Shown: positions 10,201 through 24,747, counted from the stretch's first letter. The stretch: 64,000 nucleotides of DNA from Struthidea cinerea (GCA_013397865.1 VZTI01003251.1:303583-367582), one strand, 5' to 3'. The notes: generated by a model not told the origin, from the sequence alone. Translations and numbers: made by a program.

Positions 10201-13200
10201 ATTCTTGGCAGTCAGGCTTTGTGATCTGTAAGAGCAGCTTTCCCATATTCTTTTACACATGGATAGCTATTGTAGCTATGTATGAACGGGAGTATGAAAA
10301 AGGAGTGAGATATAGAACGGAGCTTTTTTCTTTTTCTCTGGGCTTACAGTGTGAACCCAGGGAGCTGTGCTCTGCTCCATGACAGGTGTGTTCTGGGCTG
10401 GTGTGTTTGTGTGTCACAAAGAAATTGCAGAATGACAAGCTAAGATAACGTGATAAAGAAAATCATATATGATTTTGCTCTTCCATACCCTGTGGTGAAT
10501 GGAAAAGAGGCTAATTTATTTATTGACATAAATAGGCCTGACATCTTGAGTTTCGTTTTCGACTTCATTGTCTGAAAAGCCCTTACACCTCTTAAGGCAT
10601 CTCTCATCCAGAGTTCTTTATAAAAAAACAGAGACAAATCATTGCTTCCAGGCTGTGATTCCTCTGACCTATTTTAGGTGTGCCTCTTTGGACAAGATGA
10701 TCCATGCTGTAGTAAAAGTGTCAGTTGTCTTCCACTGGTTATACAAGGATAACTAACTGAGGTGTCAGCGTCTACTTTGTAAGCACCTAAGATTAGGTGA
10801 GATGAATCCCCGTGTGACTGAGTAATGCTCTGAGTCAACACGGCGCCACTTCTAGCAGTGGGAGGATCACAAGTGTTGGGCTTTTCAGGTGCTAGTTAAC
10901 TCCATGTATCAGTGTGTCCCTGGAGGCATTTGTTGTTCTCCTTCCTGCATATTTAGGATCGTTGCCAAGAGTTGCACTGCTTTGTTTTTCTGCCTCCGTG
11001 GTTGAGAGGAGCTGCATAATGCGGCACCGAGCCTGGAGCCTGATTTGTACAGGCTTCTGTGTGAACTTAGGACAAAACTTACTTGCCCTGTCAGCATCCT
11101 CTGCACTGCTGAGTGTTTGGAAGCAAATGTGATAAAGAAAGTAGAAATGCAATTAACAAAGACCGATAGATACAAAAGCCTAGAGCCAGTTTTAGCTGCT
11201 CTTTGTCGATCCCAGCTGCCACTGCACCAACACTGAGACATGGAGTAATTGCAAAGTCGATAGCAGTGGCCTGGCTTTCAGTAATGATTTCAAGTCAGTC
11301 GTGATATGCTGTGGAAAGCACTGCAGTCAGCTTGGTGTGTTCCTTGTTGCTGTAAGAAGTTTTGAGGCAGAGCCTTTTCTCCTTGTTCTAGTGACTTGCT
11401 GCCTGAGAGCTTTGTGGCCTGCCAAAGCAGGCTGTGCATCCCTTTGTCTACTTTATCCACAGAGAAAAAAAGACAAAGAAAAGTCTTAACCACAGTACAT
11501 GTGCCTCTTTGGATAGAACTTAGCAGTTTAATTTCACCTCTCACTGTAGAGATTTGTCAGCCTCTAGCTTAAGGACAGTTGCTGCCCTCAGGGAGACCCC
11601 GCTGGATTTTCCTACAACATTTTGAAGATTTTTGGAAAAGAGAGTTTCCACATTGGGTTCAAGTGCTGGCATAGTCCTTGTCATACAGTATACTACACTG
11701 TGAATTTAGACAGTGTTTAAACAAAGATCAGAGGAGAACATCTGGATGTATGCAAATGTTAATGCCCTACAGTTGAGCTGCAGTTCTCTAAACAGTAACA
11801 AAGCTGGAAAGCATCTGCAAGGAGCACCAGGGACCTGTGGCCTGAGCATTTAAATCTCACACTTTGTGTAGTTCAAGCACCATTTAGTTGTTTATAATAT
11901 TTGCATTGCTTCTGGTGTGCAGGAGATATTCAGCGTCCTACCATTCCATTTTGTTTGCTTTAAAAATGTCTTGAGAACAATTGTGATCTACTTATCAGCT
12001 TCTGGAAACAGGGTCCCAGTTGTTTAGGTTGCTGAAACACTTTTTGAAAGGTCCAGGACTGTGACAGAAGAGAACTTTGTGCAGGTATTTGGTGCAATTA
12101 AGCAATGGCACAGAAGAGAAAGAATGTTGTAGGTCTACATGATCCTTGTTTCAATGTAATGTTGTTCCATAAAAATACAAAGGGCTGAGATAATCCTTGA
12201 CACGAAAAATGTAAAGGCTGAGAAGAGCTGTGTAAAGGAAAAGGCAGCATTTTTTGATACAGAAAATTCCATGTGGTATTAATGCTAGTGGTGAGATTTA
12301 TACTTTCCTACAGAGCCACCCCAAATAAGAGGGATTTTTTAATACTGTGATATGTTTTCCACAATGGCAAAAAGAGTTCTTGTGACTGGAGTTGGGTCAA
12401 GGTAAGGTATTTGAGAACAGAAAAGCAAATTGCTTCTTTGCACTTAAGATGGAGGCCAAGTTGGCCATCAGGGCTTTCTTCTAAGCCCTTTGTGCCAGTC
12501 TTTTGTGGTATTTCTCTTGTTGCAGTGAAGGTAACAGCTGACCACCTTCACAGGCACAGCAGAGGCCATGTGAGCCGGGATCTGCCTCTTTGGCAGACAC
12601 CCTTGGGGATGTGGCTGGAAAACACTAATTGTGGGGAGTGTCCTTGCTTCAATTCAGCTGCTCTGGAGACTGCTGTGCTTGCCAGCTCGCTCCACACCTG
12701 AATGCCATGTGGCAGTCACAGAAGTGCAGCTCCTAATTGCCTCACTAATTTGCCTGAAGCTGTTTCAGTGAAGGGTACAGTAAGTCCAGCCCTGTTCACA
12801 CAGGGCTTTTTTCCTAGTTCTCTGAAATTACAAATTTAGAAGAGGGAAAATCAATGTTAGAAATTTCTGCTGCTAAAAGAAATAAACAAACAAAAACCCC
12901 TTCATGCCTGGTCATACTAAGCATAACATAAATGGGTTGATCTGGAATTGCGAACTACAAAAAATAGTAAAAAGTAGATTACTTGTCCTCCCCTGATCCA
13001 CCATGAAATCCTCGTATTGATGGTAGCATATATTTTGAAAATAATAGTCACGATAATGCGATTTTCTAAAGACAAGGTGGATGTAATTCCTACAAGCCCG
13101 ATCTACACAAGATGGTAAGTTTGAGTTTAAAATCAGTGGATGGATGGGTAGAATTAGGTGCATCATAAGAAAATGCCAAGAGCCTAGAGTCAAGACTACA

Positions 13201-14639
13201 ACTTTGGAGATTCAGCTGAAGACTTTGAAGTTAGGTCTGGGTAGGATGTCCTCAGCTGAGGCGAGTTAATCCAGTTAGCACGGAAAAACAAACCTTAAGC
13301 TATTTGAGGGGGTGGGTTGACTCATGACCAAAGCTTTACCTTTAATTTCACAGTGCTTTGTGGCATTGCTGCTTAATTCTTTTAATTTCAAAGAGTTTGT
13401 TTCTTTAGGAACTGTCTCATCTAATCATGATTTCTATCTATTATGTTGAAGATGTTCCATTCTGAGTGCATCAGCCTATTTCAGCCAAGTCTGATGGAGA
13501 ATTAATAGTTTAAACATGCTTACTTGAAAATAGCAGCTAGAATTAAGAATGAGTTCCCCTTCTCCTTCCCTTCCCCACGGCGAGATTTCCATCAAAGTTT
13601 CAGAGTTGACACTGTAATAAATTTCAGTCAAATCCCATCACAAAATAGAAATCTCTATGAATCCAGGTTTGTTAACTCTCCTGTGCACTCAACTACTTCC
13701 TCAAAGGAGAAACAAACACTACCTCTAAAAAGACATTGAAACATTGGAGGTAAACCTCGTTTCCCTGAAACTGTACCTGGACTCCAAATAAAATTGCTTT
13801 CTTGCTTTACACTTGTCTTTCTGCTGAGGATGACTTGTCCTCCCTGCTAGAGTAGTTTCACAGCAAAATTCCTCAGCTGATATTTTTCATTTTTTCCTTT
13901 TTTTTCCCCCCTCATTTACTAGCAATATAATGACCCCTCTTCCAACATGTAAAAGCCAAATGCTTCTTCTCATTGGCCCAGAATTTAACATTTCTCTTTC
14001 CTCTGGAAACCTTTTACCCCTTTGCTGAATTTGGAGTCAGCGTAGCTTAATCTCTTTTAAACTCAGATCTGTGTGAGGTATGAGAACACAGGTGTGAGTG
14101 GAGCTTTGGCTTAAAATAGCAAACAGTGGTAAAGTAGCTGCTGTTCATTTAGGAGACGATAACAAATGAGGCCTCCCAGGAGTCAGCAGTGCAACTCCTC
14201 ATGTTTCTCATCTAAATAAATGATCTAAATAGAGATAGCAACGGTAAACAAGCAAATTCTACCGATAGCAAAAGTATCAGGGAGTAATAAGCCCAGAGCA
14301 AACACCAGAGTGTTCAGGGGGTTTTGATCAACTACATCTGCAAATGCATAATTGTCAGTCTTTCTGGCAAAAATAATTAAGATAATAAGCACAAATAAAT
14401 GTGACTGAGCAGCACTGTGTTATACCGATATTTTAGCAAAGACCTTGAAACAAAAAAAAAAAAAACCAGAACCTTGATCTAAACTTTAAAAGGAAGAGCT
14501 AACAGCCAGCCAGGATAGCACAGCAGAGTGCTCCAAACCACCCAGGTCTGAAGGGCTGCTGTCTGGAAATGTGCACCATATAAACAGGGCTTTCTGAATA
14601 TGAGCACCATTGTGACTAAACAGCCTGTCGAAAGTAACT

Positions 14640-14810
14640 TAACGTTTCCTTTCCCTAAGTCTTTTATTTTTTGCCTGGGGTTTAATTTATTTTGATCAAA
14701 ACACTAGAATCAATTTAGACAACTATGAATAAAAGATCGTTCATTAATTATCAATGTTTTGCTCCTGTGGAACTTTTTAACCTCTTCCATAATAAGATAA
14801 GTAGGTATAT
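14640..14810. promoter_or_regulatory. Possible conserved non-coding element
   Basis: Contains GTTTAATTTATTTTGATCAA, TTCATTAATTATCAATG and similar homeodomain- and TCF-like words with no repeat signature. Only the base pattern supports this. Confidence 0.2.
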
Positions 14811-17800
14811 TCTGCTAGCCTTCCCAATGCTGCTGCTTGTTGTCTCTGTAAGATCAGTCTCATAAGTAGGTGTTTTCTTGAGTCTCTGATCATTTTCCTT
14901 TTATCTTCTGACCTTCTCCTATTCCTGTTGTGTGGTTTTTTGTGGAGGGAAAGCAAAATGAAGCTCAGTGGCTAAAGCATCCAAGAGTAGCAGCATTGAG
15001 GAGATTCTAGTCAGAGTTATTGCATAGCATCCACTCACATGAAGATATATTGTATGATCTTGAGAAATTCCCTCTAGATAGTGGAGTATCTGAACAGATG
15101 GGTAAAATAAACAAATCTACACACATCTTTTAGTGAGGGGCAGATGCCAGGTGATTATTTCAGAAGCAGAAGAGAAATCAAGCTCCTGCTGAGCTGTGTT
15201 ATGGAGTTATGAGTTATCCTCACTCTTCCTTAACTGAGTGGTCGTTGGCTGTGTTGGTGTGGTCGGTGTTTGGTGGGCCCTTACAGAGGAAAAGAGAATT
15301 GTTTTCTTCAAAGAAAAAGGATTACCCTCATGGATGAGAAGATAAAAATTGCACTGATAACTTGTTCATAAAGAGAGGAGTGAACTAGGCTGAGAAAGAG
15401 AGAGTGTGCCTGCCAGGATATGAATGAAATAATTGGCAAAGCAAGTGATTCTGAGCTCAAAGTGATCAAAAATGACGATAATCTTATACTCTCTATTTGC
15501 AATATGAAGTTAAGTGAGCCTCTTGGGTGTCTGAAAAAAAATCAGGGTTCAGAATAGAGAATTCTGTGGATTTCTGGTCAGGAAGAGAGGAGCCTGAACA
15601 TGCTGGCCAACAAAGGTGGAAGAGAAAGGGGGAAAAATTGAAACAGAATTTTGCTGAATACCAAAGTATTGATCTGCTGATATTGCAAGATTTTTTTACT
15701 CCCGTGCAGGCTGAAGGCTGTCCTTGTTCCAGTGAGGAAAATTCTAAGCAGCTATGGAAGTCCTTTGCCAGGGAATAGCCCTGGAGCTCATATACACAGT
15801 GCTAGGGAACAAAGCATGATGCAAAGGACAGTCTTCCGATTTTTTGGAGTTTTTTTGGTTTGGTTGTTTGAGTTTTTTCTTCAAGCTGGGTGGTGTTGGT
15901 GTTTTTGTGGGCTTCCTTTTTCCACAGATACCTTACTCTTGAAAAGCCTCTCACATTTTGCCATTATTCTCTGCGAAGGAACCTCTCTGCTCCAGCTGGC
16001 AGCCTGAGCTCTTTCCTGCGTGCCTGTGATACTTCAACTGGTGTTTGGTGCTCTGGGTGTAGGATTTCAGAATGTGGATCACCTTTGCATTCTGCTGCAT
16101 TCCCTCTTATCCTCCCACCTCTGATGTGCTCTGGAGAACTCTGCTTAGTCCAGTGTGTTCAGAAGCCCCTCTAGCACCCCCACTCTTTGGGTGCAGTGGA
16201 AATCTGTGGCATCGTGTAAATAACCAATAATGACACGGTGCAAAGGGAAATAAATGTAGCACAAACTTAATGAAAGCAATAGTGATAATAACAGCTACCC
16301 AAAAATGACTCTGCAAAACCCAAAGCCGTGGGTGTTACATTGTGTTAGAAGCAGGTTCTTGGGTTTGTTTGTGTGTAATCACCAGCTGGAGTAATTTTCT
16401 CCGCAGTGGTGTTGGTGGGTTTGGCTACCCATGACATGTCCCTTTGCCCAGAAGCCACAAAGAGCAGCTCACCTCTCTCTCGGCAGTAAACTTGAGGACT
16501 GAGAAGACAGCTAATTGCCAGAGAACAAGAAAAATTAACTTTAAGAGAATATATAAGTATAAAACTTTAAAAATAATCTTAGTTTGGAGAATTTTAGTTT
16601 TCCTTGAGAAGAAGGCATCCTTAAACATTTCTTATTTATTTGTATTATGGTTGTGCCTCAGAGTTGCTGTCATGGGCCAGTGTCCTGTTGTGCTAGGAAC
16701 TTCAGAAACATCAAACAGAAAGATAAAATCAAATGGATAAGGAGCAGAGAGAATCCTGGTTAGTCTCCTCTTGTCATTGTTGGATCCTTTAAGTGGTGTC
16801 AGACAGGAGTGAAAAGAGAGAAGATGACTTTGTTGTTAATGGGGGGGAGGGTGTTCAGTCCTTTCAGAAGGAAAACTCTAAAAGGGAAAAAACAGTTTGA
16901 AAACTAAAGATTTAGAGCTTTTCACCCTTTTCACTGATATATGACCTCATTAGAGTATAAGGGAAGAGATAGGTAGGATATATACTCGCACAGAATTCCG
17001 TAGTGGTGCTGACCTAAAATATTGAATGAGCGCAGACCATCCTTCAGTTTTCTTTAATTAAAACAAATGTATCGAGGACACAGTGGTATAATCCATCACT
17101 GAATTAATGGGAAGGAGAGAAGCTTCAGTCCTAAATTCTGTCTAAGTACACTAATTTTCCATTTTATCACCTTCTAATTTTTACCTAATTGTTTTGTGGA
17201 GATGTGTTTTCTCTTCTGCTGATATGCCAATGCCTCACAGAAACCACCCAAGCTGAGGCTGTTGGCCTGATCCCAGCATGTGCCCTGCTCTGTTGTTATG
17301 GTAATTTAACTACAGGGGGAACAAAATCCATCAGCTGAGCAAGTGTGGGTTTTTACTTTACAAAACTTCCTGAGAAACCAAAGTCGTGAAAGATAGCTGA
17401 AGTCTGATGCAACAAAATCTGGGGCAGGGGGAGGAACCAACACCCTCTCCCTGACTCCTTGCTGTGCACATAACCCACATAGCTCGGGGAAGTGCTTGTT
17501 GCTCCTGTTCACGTCTCCCAGCAAACCCATCTGTGTGTTTTAGATGTAAGAGGCAGAGGAAATAGCTGCAGATTCTGCATTGTTTTACCATTCTCGCAGT
17601 TCTCATCTCTGAGATCTAATTCTTCTAGTCTTTAGAAAAGGTGATTTTCTCTGAAATGCTAAAACCAGTGTCATTGATGGTGCGGAGTCTGAGTGGCTCC
17701 TATAAGTGACTGATGTAATACAGGGCCATTTTTTGCCGGTGGTTGGTGGCTCTGTGAGGTCTTGGGGAGAGGAAACAAAAGACTTCTGAGTAAATCACAG

Positions 17801-17999
17801 CATTGCCAGAAAGGTTTCTCTTCTGATATTTAATGGGTTTGTTTTCCTTAGCTGAAGAGTGAGAGCTGTACCAAATTATAAAATATATTAAATAATCTCC
17901 ACAGATTTTTTCAGTCTTTCTAATCTTATGGTATTTTCTAAACGTTATTATTGGAGGCTTTTTTTCTGCAGATTTCTGTCCCATTGCTTAACTAGAGCA

Positions 18000-18440
18000 A
18001 AAATAGGGTGATATATACCATATCTAATTAGTGACTGTGAGATAAAAAGATAGATTTGCACTCTACGTTTGCATTATACAAGGTTAGACCTTGTAAATTA
18101 GATGAAACACTATTAATAATCAAACAAATGAGGTCGGATCCATTGTTCTTTTCATTCTCTGCACTTCTGTTAAGATAATTTTACACTTCTGCTCCACAAT
18201 TGAACAATTATTAGTTTCCTAAATGCTACATGAATTTTGACAAAACAAACCCCTGCAGAATCAAAATAAGTAATTTTATATTCAGCAAAAATGATTTTCA
18301 CATTAGCCTGCATGAAATATTATTCAACCCAATTATCACAATATGTGGACACGTATAATAAATAAGATACAGGAAATCTAATACTCTGTGACACTCTATC
18401 AACAATGTTTTGCGACAGAAATGTGTAATGACCTTATCTG
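18000..18440. promoter_or_regulatory. Possible conserved non-coding element
   Basis: About 440 bp, very AT-rich but not low-complexity. It has TCTAATTAGTGACTG, TATTAATAATCAAACAAATG, ACAATTGAACAATTATTAG and AACCCAATTATCACAAT. Multiple homeodomain and SOX/FOX-like words cluster here. No transposon similarity was recognised. Confidence 0.3.
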
Positions 18441-20090
18441 TAGCCACTGAAATGTGGGGCGTGAATAAATTGCTTTTCCCACTTGAACATCTGATATGGT
18501 GGGAACGTGTGTCACCAATTCTGCCTGAAGGTCTGGTCTTTTCTGCAGGGCAATGTTCAGCCCAGAGGATTGTGCTTGTGTTTCCTCTAATGGAATTATT
18601 AGATCTGGTCTGGCTTGGGTTTTTTTGTGTGGTTGAGGAGCAGGGATGACTCCTTCTGCAGGAAGTGGGTTATACTAATGGTGGATTACGGCATATTAAT
18701 GGTGGGTGACCGTAGTTCCGATTTATCCCAGATATTCAGGTACTGAGATCCTTAATCCCGTGAGAAACCTGTGCCAGGGCTGTGCAGGACTGTGCAGAAC
18801 TCCTTCCCCAGCCTTTATTACCCTGGAGACTCTGTTCTGAATGACCTGACACCTTATTCACAACCAGAGGCAGAGGGAGGGTGTTTCCATTTATGCATGG
18901 GAATATAATTTTATCTGCACAAATTAGATGTGCATTAGGAAGCTGTAGATTTTTTATCCCTGCCATCCCTTGCCTTCCTAACGAAGCCTAGTTCGTGCTC
19001 ACCTTCATCTTCCAGGCCTATTCCTTCCTCTTTTATGTTCTTGCTCTGAAATGCTCTGGTAGTCCATCCTTCTTTTCTGGTTAGTTCTATTTGGTCCGCG
19101 TGTTTCCACTTTTGCCAGTTCAGCACCTCTGGGAGCAAAATCAGCTGTTGAACACTTGAGACTTTCCTTTGAAGTATTTTATTTAACATAGTTGGACAGC
19201 CAGAGGACAACAGGAGAGTCGGGATGAAACAAGAAAGAATTTAATGGCCTGATGTTTCTAGGCGAAATGTTGCAGGGTGATGTTTCACTTTTATTTCATG
19301 TGATCTAAAAAAGTACTAAAGTTAATCTGCTTTCCTCCCTCTTTTGCCCAAACCCATGTTGTTATTCTCCAGTTATCTTTTTTCTTTTAAGAATTCTTTC
19401 ACTGAAAGTTTTACACCAAGCCTGTTTCGTTTTATACTTGTCCTCAAGTCACTCATATCTCAGGTCTTGGAGGTAATTATCAGTATTTCTTTTATTTTTC
19501 TCTGCACGTTCAAAACAAGAAAAGCAAGTTACCCAGGAGACTGTAATATAGAATAACTGTAATGGCACAGTATTGCATAAAGTTATACTTTAAAAAGAGG
19601 GGGCTGTCGGTGCTCTAGAGCTACGTGGAAAAGCAGAAAGGATCTAGATCTTAATTTGCCGATTTTTTTTTTTTTCTGCTAACAAAGCTGTTTTTTGCTT
19701 AAAGTACTTTGAAAGTCCTAGGAAAGTGTATATGCAGTTAGTCCTAAAGGGAAATAGATTTAGGAAGGAATTAATTTTAGCGAGTTCCAGCAGAAGATTT
19801 TTGGGACATTGTAATTAGGCTTAAGATGAAAAGCTTTGCCAGGAAGCAATTTACCTTTGTTGTGGATGTGTTTTGTGTATTTTTGAGTAGCTTCACACTT
19901 TGGAATGTTAACTTTGTAGAGACTCAGCACAAAGGAGTCTCATTTCCACATCTGTCCTGTTTCAGAGCTCCCAGATACCCCGAGCAAAAGTGTGACCCTT
20001 GCCTCTAAGGAAAGTGTTAAAATCTTAATACATTTCATTTTTATTGTGGTTTCTTTCATATGTCAGTAGCCACACGGCCACAAAGGATCC

Positions 20091-20106
20091 AAAAAAAAAA
20101 AAAAAA
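20091..20106. repeat. Poly(A) tract
   Basis: Sixteen consecutive A. There is no adjacent gene-like or SINE-like body to suggest a retroposon tail. Confidence 0.9.
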
Positions 20107-21264
20107 TTATAAATGATCTTTGTTTTTTAGGGCAATGAACTTTGCCGAAATCTTAATTCACAAGTAACGAGCAGAATATAAGTGTCTAAGAGAGATTGGA
20201 ATTGAGAGTTCAGTCCTCTACTCATGGTAAGCAGGTTGTCTGCCTGGTAAAGGAAGTTTTGTGTAGATATCACCAAACAGTCAAATCCACTGTAATCCCC
20301 CCTCAGTTTTGTGGGGATTTTTCCATACAATCGAGTTCGTCTGAAACAAGTGCTTCTATGAGTAAAGCTTTTCTGCGTTTGTGCATTCTGTGGTTGGCAA
20401 TAACGTCTGTAAGGTGGGAGCTTCAGTGGATGCTGGCTGTTCCACCAGTGAGTGGCTTCTGTGCTGCAGCTTTTCGCTGTGTTTGGGTGTGCACCTTCTC
20501 TGCCTAACAACTACATCCGTACAGAGCACAGGGAAGTAATTCTCACTGCACTTTTTTTGTGTGCCTTAGTTGAAAATAATCAAGGGGTTCCAAAGCTGCC
20601 AGGTTAGCCAAGCTCTCGTGCCAGTGCAGTATCACTTGCACCCTTTTCTTTAATGAGACTTATTTCTGTATGAAACCTGGCTAAAAATGAGCTTTACAAT
20701 ATGGTAGAGACCTTTGCCAGCCCAGTGAAGTTCATGAAACCTTCTCATGTCCGAGCTGTAAGCCCTCATAGATTGATTTTTGTATTGAAAGTGCTGTGAC
20801 AACCTCAGTGTAAAAGCCTGAACTGCATTGTTCTAATTAGAGTTTACCTTTTCATTCTATCAGAATTCAACTGCTGAGCACTTGGTGTAAAGGTTCCAAA
20901 AGAAACAGAGGATTAAATACTCATATCACGGCTTAAGGTCCCCTCAGAGGCTTATTGACTTTTGTAAGTTCACCTACTATGGACTTGTAGAGGGTTCAGA
21001 ATCCTTAATGACAGCTACGGTAAGGAATAATTCCCTTATGGGTGAGTTGCCCCATCTAAGAGACAGTCCAAGACATAAAAGGTTGATTTTGTCAAACACT
21101 GTATTCCACAGGACAATTTTATCCATGCTGAACATGGTGACAAAATGACACAAGGGACAGGATGAGAAAAGACAGGAGCAATATGGAGAGACCACTCTAA
21201 AATTACATTAATTAATATAGCTTGAGATTACATTAGGTGTGACACTAACAGTAGAACTCCCACA

Positions 21265-21279
21265 AATAATAATAATAAT
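21265..21279. repeat. AAT microsatellite
   Basis: Five tandem AAT units in intron 7. Confidence 0.9.
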
Positions 21280-22258
21280 TCAGTAATCAGATGAAGCTGA
21301 GGACTTATTTTAATATATCTCCCACAGAAATACTGCCTTTTCAATTAGAGATGCAAATATTTAAGAGAAGTCAAGTGGTCTTGTGTAGAACATACAACAG
21401 ATAGCAAAAATTAAGTGTATTTGAGCTGACTAACCTCTTTCATACAACCATAGAACATTCCCATCTTAATTAAGGAATTTTTGTTTGAGTGCAAGGAATT
21501 ATGGTATTATATAGCAATCTAACTTTCAAAAATCGTGGTCCTGGTTTGTCGTGTTAGTGCCCAGGTTTACTTGGATTAAAGTATAAATTAGAGCCATGGT
21601 TTCAAATAAATTTTAACTTACCCCCAACTATTCTCCCTTTATTGAGTGAAAACTCTTGCAAACATAGAAGGAAGCATGTTTAAGAACTGAGTGTGCTATG
21701 TACAATAAATAGAAGTACCCTTCATTTCCTTTGCGGTACCTGTGGTTTCCATCAGCAGGTGAGAAGGCATCCTTAGAGGCTACATCATCAATTTTAAAAA
21801 GGAGTAGCATTCAGCTAAACTGGGAGTTATACTGAAGATTTTATGTTCTAATGCTCTTAATGCATCTATCTTTCCCTCTAGTTCCATTTTATCCCCCTAA
21901 TCTGGCTGATTCTTGGATAATTTACTCGGCAGAACTAAAATCAGCTTTAAAAAAGTGATCAAGGTTGGGGAAACTTGCATAGGGAGTTGCGTGTCCTAAA
22001 TCGCATTAGAATGTGGGATTTTTATCCTTAAACTCAGTATAATCCTACTTTACAAAGACCTCCAGTGGCTTACTCTGTAGCAGTCAGCCAAGGTCTGTAT
22101 TTCCTTTTCTTCCAAGACATACCGTACCATAACTCCCAAACAAATGGAGACGCCGAAGCAGGTTTGACAAATTGAACTGTTCCCTTCCATTTGTAGCAGC
22201 CCATTGTGTGCACACAAAGCTTCCAAGTGCCCTCATAATCACGTCTGTTGAGGCTCAC

Positions 22259-22414
22259 CTGGAGGTGCTTTATGACTGATTTCCTCAACCTACATGCAGA
22301 TTTACACCAAGCCAGTAAATAACTTGTAGCAGTTCCCGTGGTTTGTACTCTTTGCAGTCCAATCCTGTTCATTTGCAAACCGCTCTGTTCTTGTGCATGT
22401 CGAGAGTAATAAGG
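22259..22414 (-). CDS. Exon 7 of the visible gene model (156 nt, phase 0 to 0)
   Basis: Encodes residues 182-233, 52 whole codons. The acceptor region is TTTTTATTAGCAG, a NAGNAG tandem: use of the first AG would start the exon at 22417 and add one Gln. The donor CAG|GTGAGC is strong. The peptide begins PYYSRHAQEQSGLQMNRIGL and later reads SYLLAWCKSACRLRKSVIKH, with a basic helix near its end. Being a multiple of three, the exon could be skipped without changing frame. Introns of about 15-16 kb lie on either side. Confidence 0.83.
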
Positions 22415-24747
22415 CTGCTAATAAAAAGCAGTTAATATAATGTACAGCAGGGATACCAAGTGTAACTTAGAGGGATGGTTTTCGACACAAGAGCTTTTTA
22501 CAGCTTTGGGCAAAAATAGATTAATACAATTTTATTTGTTCTTTTGTTTTTTCTACAGTCTAAATACAGCCTTGAGGCAAAACTTCTATCTCTAATCCCA
22601 TTTCTCTTTCTCTTGTGTGATGCAACCCTCGTGTTCATTTCAATATTTCAGTGCTTTGACAGTGTCTTGAGGTCAGGTGCTAAAATGAGTCAGTTGTCCA
22701 CTTCTGAAAACACTCGTGTGTTGCTTTCAGTCAGCATTTTTGTTCCAAAAGAGAAGCTATTGAAGAAGAACCTCCTCTGTACTGTTGACTCTGAGAGTAA
22801 TTGAAAGTTCTGGTTGCAATGTGTGTGTGCAGAGACTTCCCTGGTAACAACACCACTTGTGGTGCCCATGCAGCCTCTTCAGGTGGCTCTTAAAATTATT
22901 TTTCCATCTGTATTACTTCCGTTTACGTGCGCATCAACACATGTCAATGAGGTGGGAATAATCTCATCTAATAGGGAAAAAACCCGTCTCCAGTTGTCCT
23001 CCTCTGAGCCAGTCTGAAAACTAGTTTACTTTCAGCCTTCTGGTAGTCTGATTTGTAATGTCTGAGGACTAAATTGTCTCACTGCAGTGATGAGAGTGCA
23101 GCACAAAAACTTGAAAACCTATTTTTTGTTCTTTTTAGTGCAATGCAGCCAATGTGTGTGGGTCGTCTGGTGCTGTGCTGGTTGTGGCTGTGTCCTTGCT
23201 GCTGGAATTGCTCCTGTCCTCAGCACCACCGCTGCTGACACACTCCTGGCTGTTTGGTTGCTTGCTCTCGCTCTGACCTGGGTGGCTTGAATGCTGCAAC
23301 CTGATTTCTAGATCCTCTTGTCACTGAAGTTCTCTCTTTCTAAACCATGGAAGAATGTGAGAACACTCCTCAGGAGCTGGTGTTGAATGGGTCTGAGATA
23401 AGGCTTTGTCAAGGGGCAAACTGGAAGGACACATAAATTTTTCAGTTTCTCCTTGCCTAAACCTCTTTGATGGAGTACAGCCTAATGATTTTGCCTGTTG
23501 GTTTACATTGAATTTAATGTAAGACCTTTCAGAACTGTTAACATTTACTTAGAAAAGACCTTATAGCCCTGATCCTGTCATGACATCTATATACTTATAT
23601 TTCAAGATCCCCACAGGAACCAGGGGACTTTAAATGGAATCCACTTTCACAAACATAATTATAGGTGTGGGCTTCAGAACATATTTTTGTTCAGTAGCAA
23701 GATATCAAGAGACACCTACACTATCACTTTTTCTGCAGTTGGATCTGTGGTTTAATATTTTCATAGAATAGGGAATGATTGAGAGTGGGAATTGCAGATC
23801 AGAGGAGAGGTAGTGAAATGTCATTTGTGTTGCATAATTTGTACTATCACTTGTCAACAGTGATCCCCTTAATGCCATCCCTTTGACAGATGAGCAAAGT
23901 AAGCTTTTAGAATTCTAAAGAGTAAAAGCTGGGATAAAAAGACAACTATGTTTGATTCCCTTCTGCAGTTCAAAGGATTTGAAAGTCATGACACTGGTTA
24001 TTACCATGGTCTTTAGAGAGATGCACAGAAACTTAATCTATCTAATCAAACTGTCTCAAAAGATAAACCAAATCAAAACTTTTACCTATACAACTCCTAC
24101 TATGCTTTGTTGTTTTTTTTTTCCCCTCAGTATTCATTTTTCACCAAGGGGATAGCATATTCAGCACATTAGCAATATTAATTAACTCCTGCTACCATAC
24201 GCATTATCCTGATATCAACAGCCTGTGCTTCTGAGGACCTCAGGGTGTCATGGCCAGATTTAAACTGCAGTGACAGAGACCACCCTCAAAGTCCCGGAGG
24301 AAAGGTGGAAAGTTTGGTTACATCGTCAGAAAAAAGGTGCTGTTTCATAATGTGATTTATTCCAGCAATCATCCTTGTCCAAACCAAATGGGTTTCCAAA
24401 AGCAAAGGGAATCTACAGCACGAAATCTTTGTTCAGGGTTAGGGCTGATTTACAGACAGGTGCATTTATGTGCACAAAAATAAAGGCTTCCAGCACCGTC
24501 AGTGGGCTGAGCTGGAGGAAGTTCTGTGAGCGAATGTGAAGGCATGGGCTACAGTTAAGGCAGTTTTAGAATTTTGCGTGCCAACTGAAGAAGCAGAAGT
24601 AATATCCTTAGGAAGATATTGGTATGATGATGCTCAAAATACTGCACAACTGCTTGTACCCTGTATTGAGAAAAGATGAAGGTTAAGATGAAAGAATGCC
24701 TTTAAGGCCTAGAGCATGACCAGAGGAATGGAGAAGCTGATAATAGT

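Larger units (their letters stand above)
7251..22258 (-). other. Intron 7 (15 kb)
   Basis: No supported exon inside. Most of it is plain AT-rich intronic sequence with short chance frames. Positions 14640-14810 and 18000-18440 are repeat-free and TAATTA-rich. Simple tracts are poly(A) at 14452-14465 and 20091-20106 and an AAT repeat at 21265-21279. The less AT-rich patch at 7540-7770 holds overlapping short frames on both strands without splice support. Confidence 0.6.

Noticed and set aside
12314..12402. Plus-strand exon-like segment ending in ATGGCAAAAAGAG...AAG|GTAAGG (MAKRVLVTGVGSR)
   Set aside because: Only 13 codons, antisense to the gene and with no downstream partner; a good donor alone is expected by chance in 64 kb.
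21628..21810. Minus-strand 60-codon frame near a GGG|GTAAGT donor
   Set aside because: The frame meets TAG before the donor, and the frame that reaches the donor does not match the phase left by exon 7.
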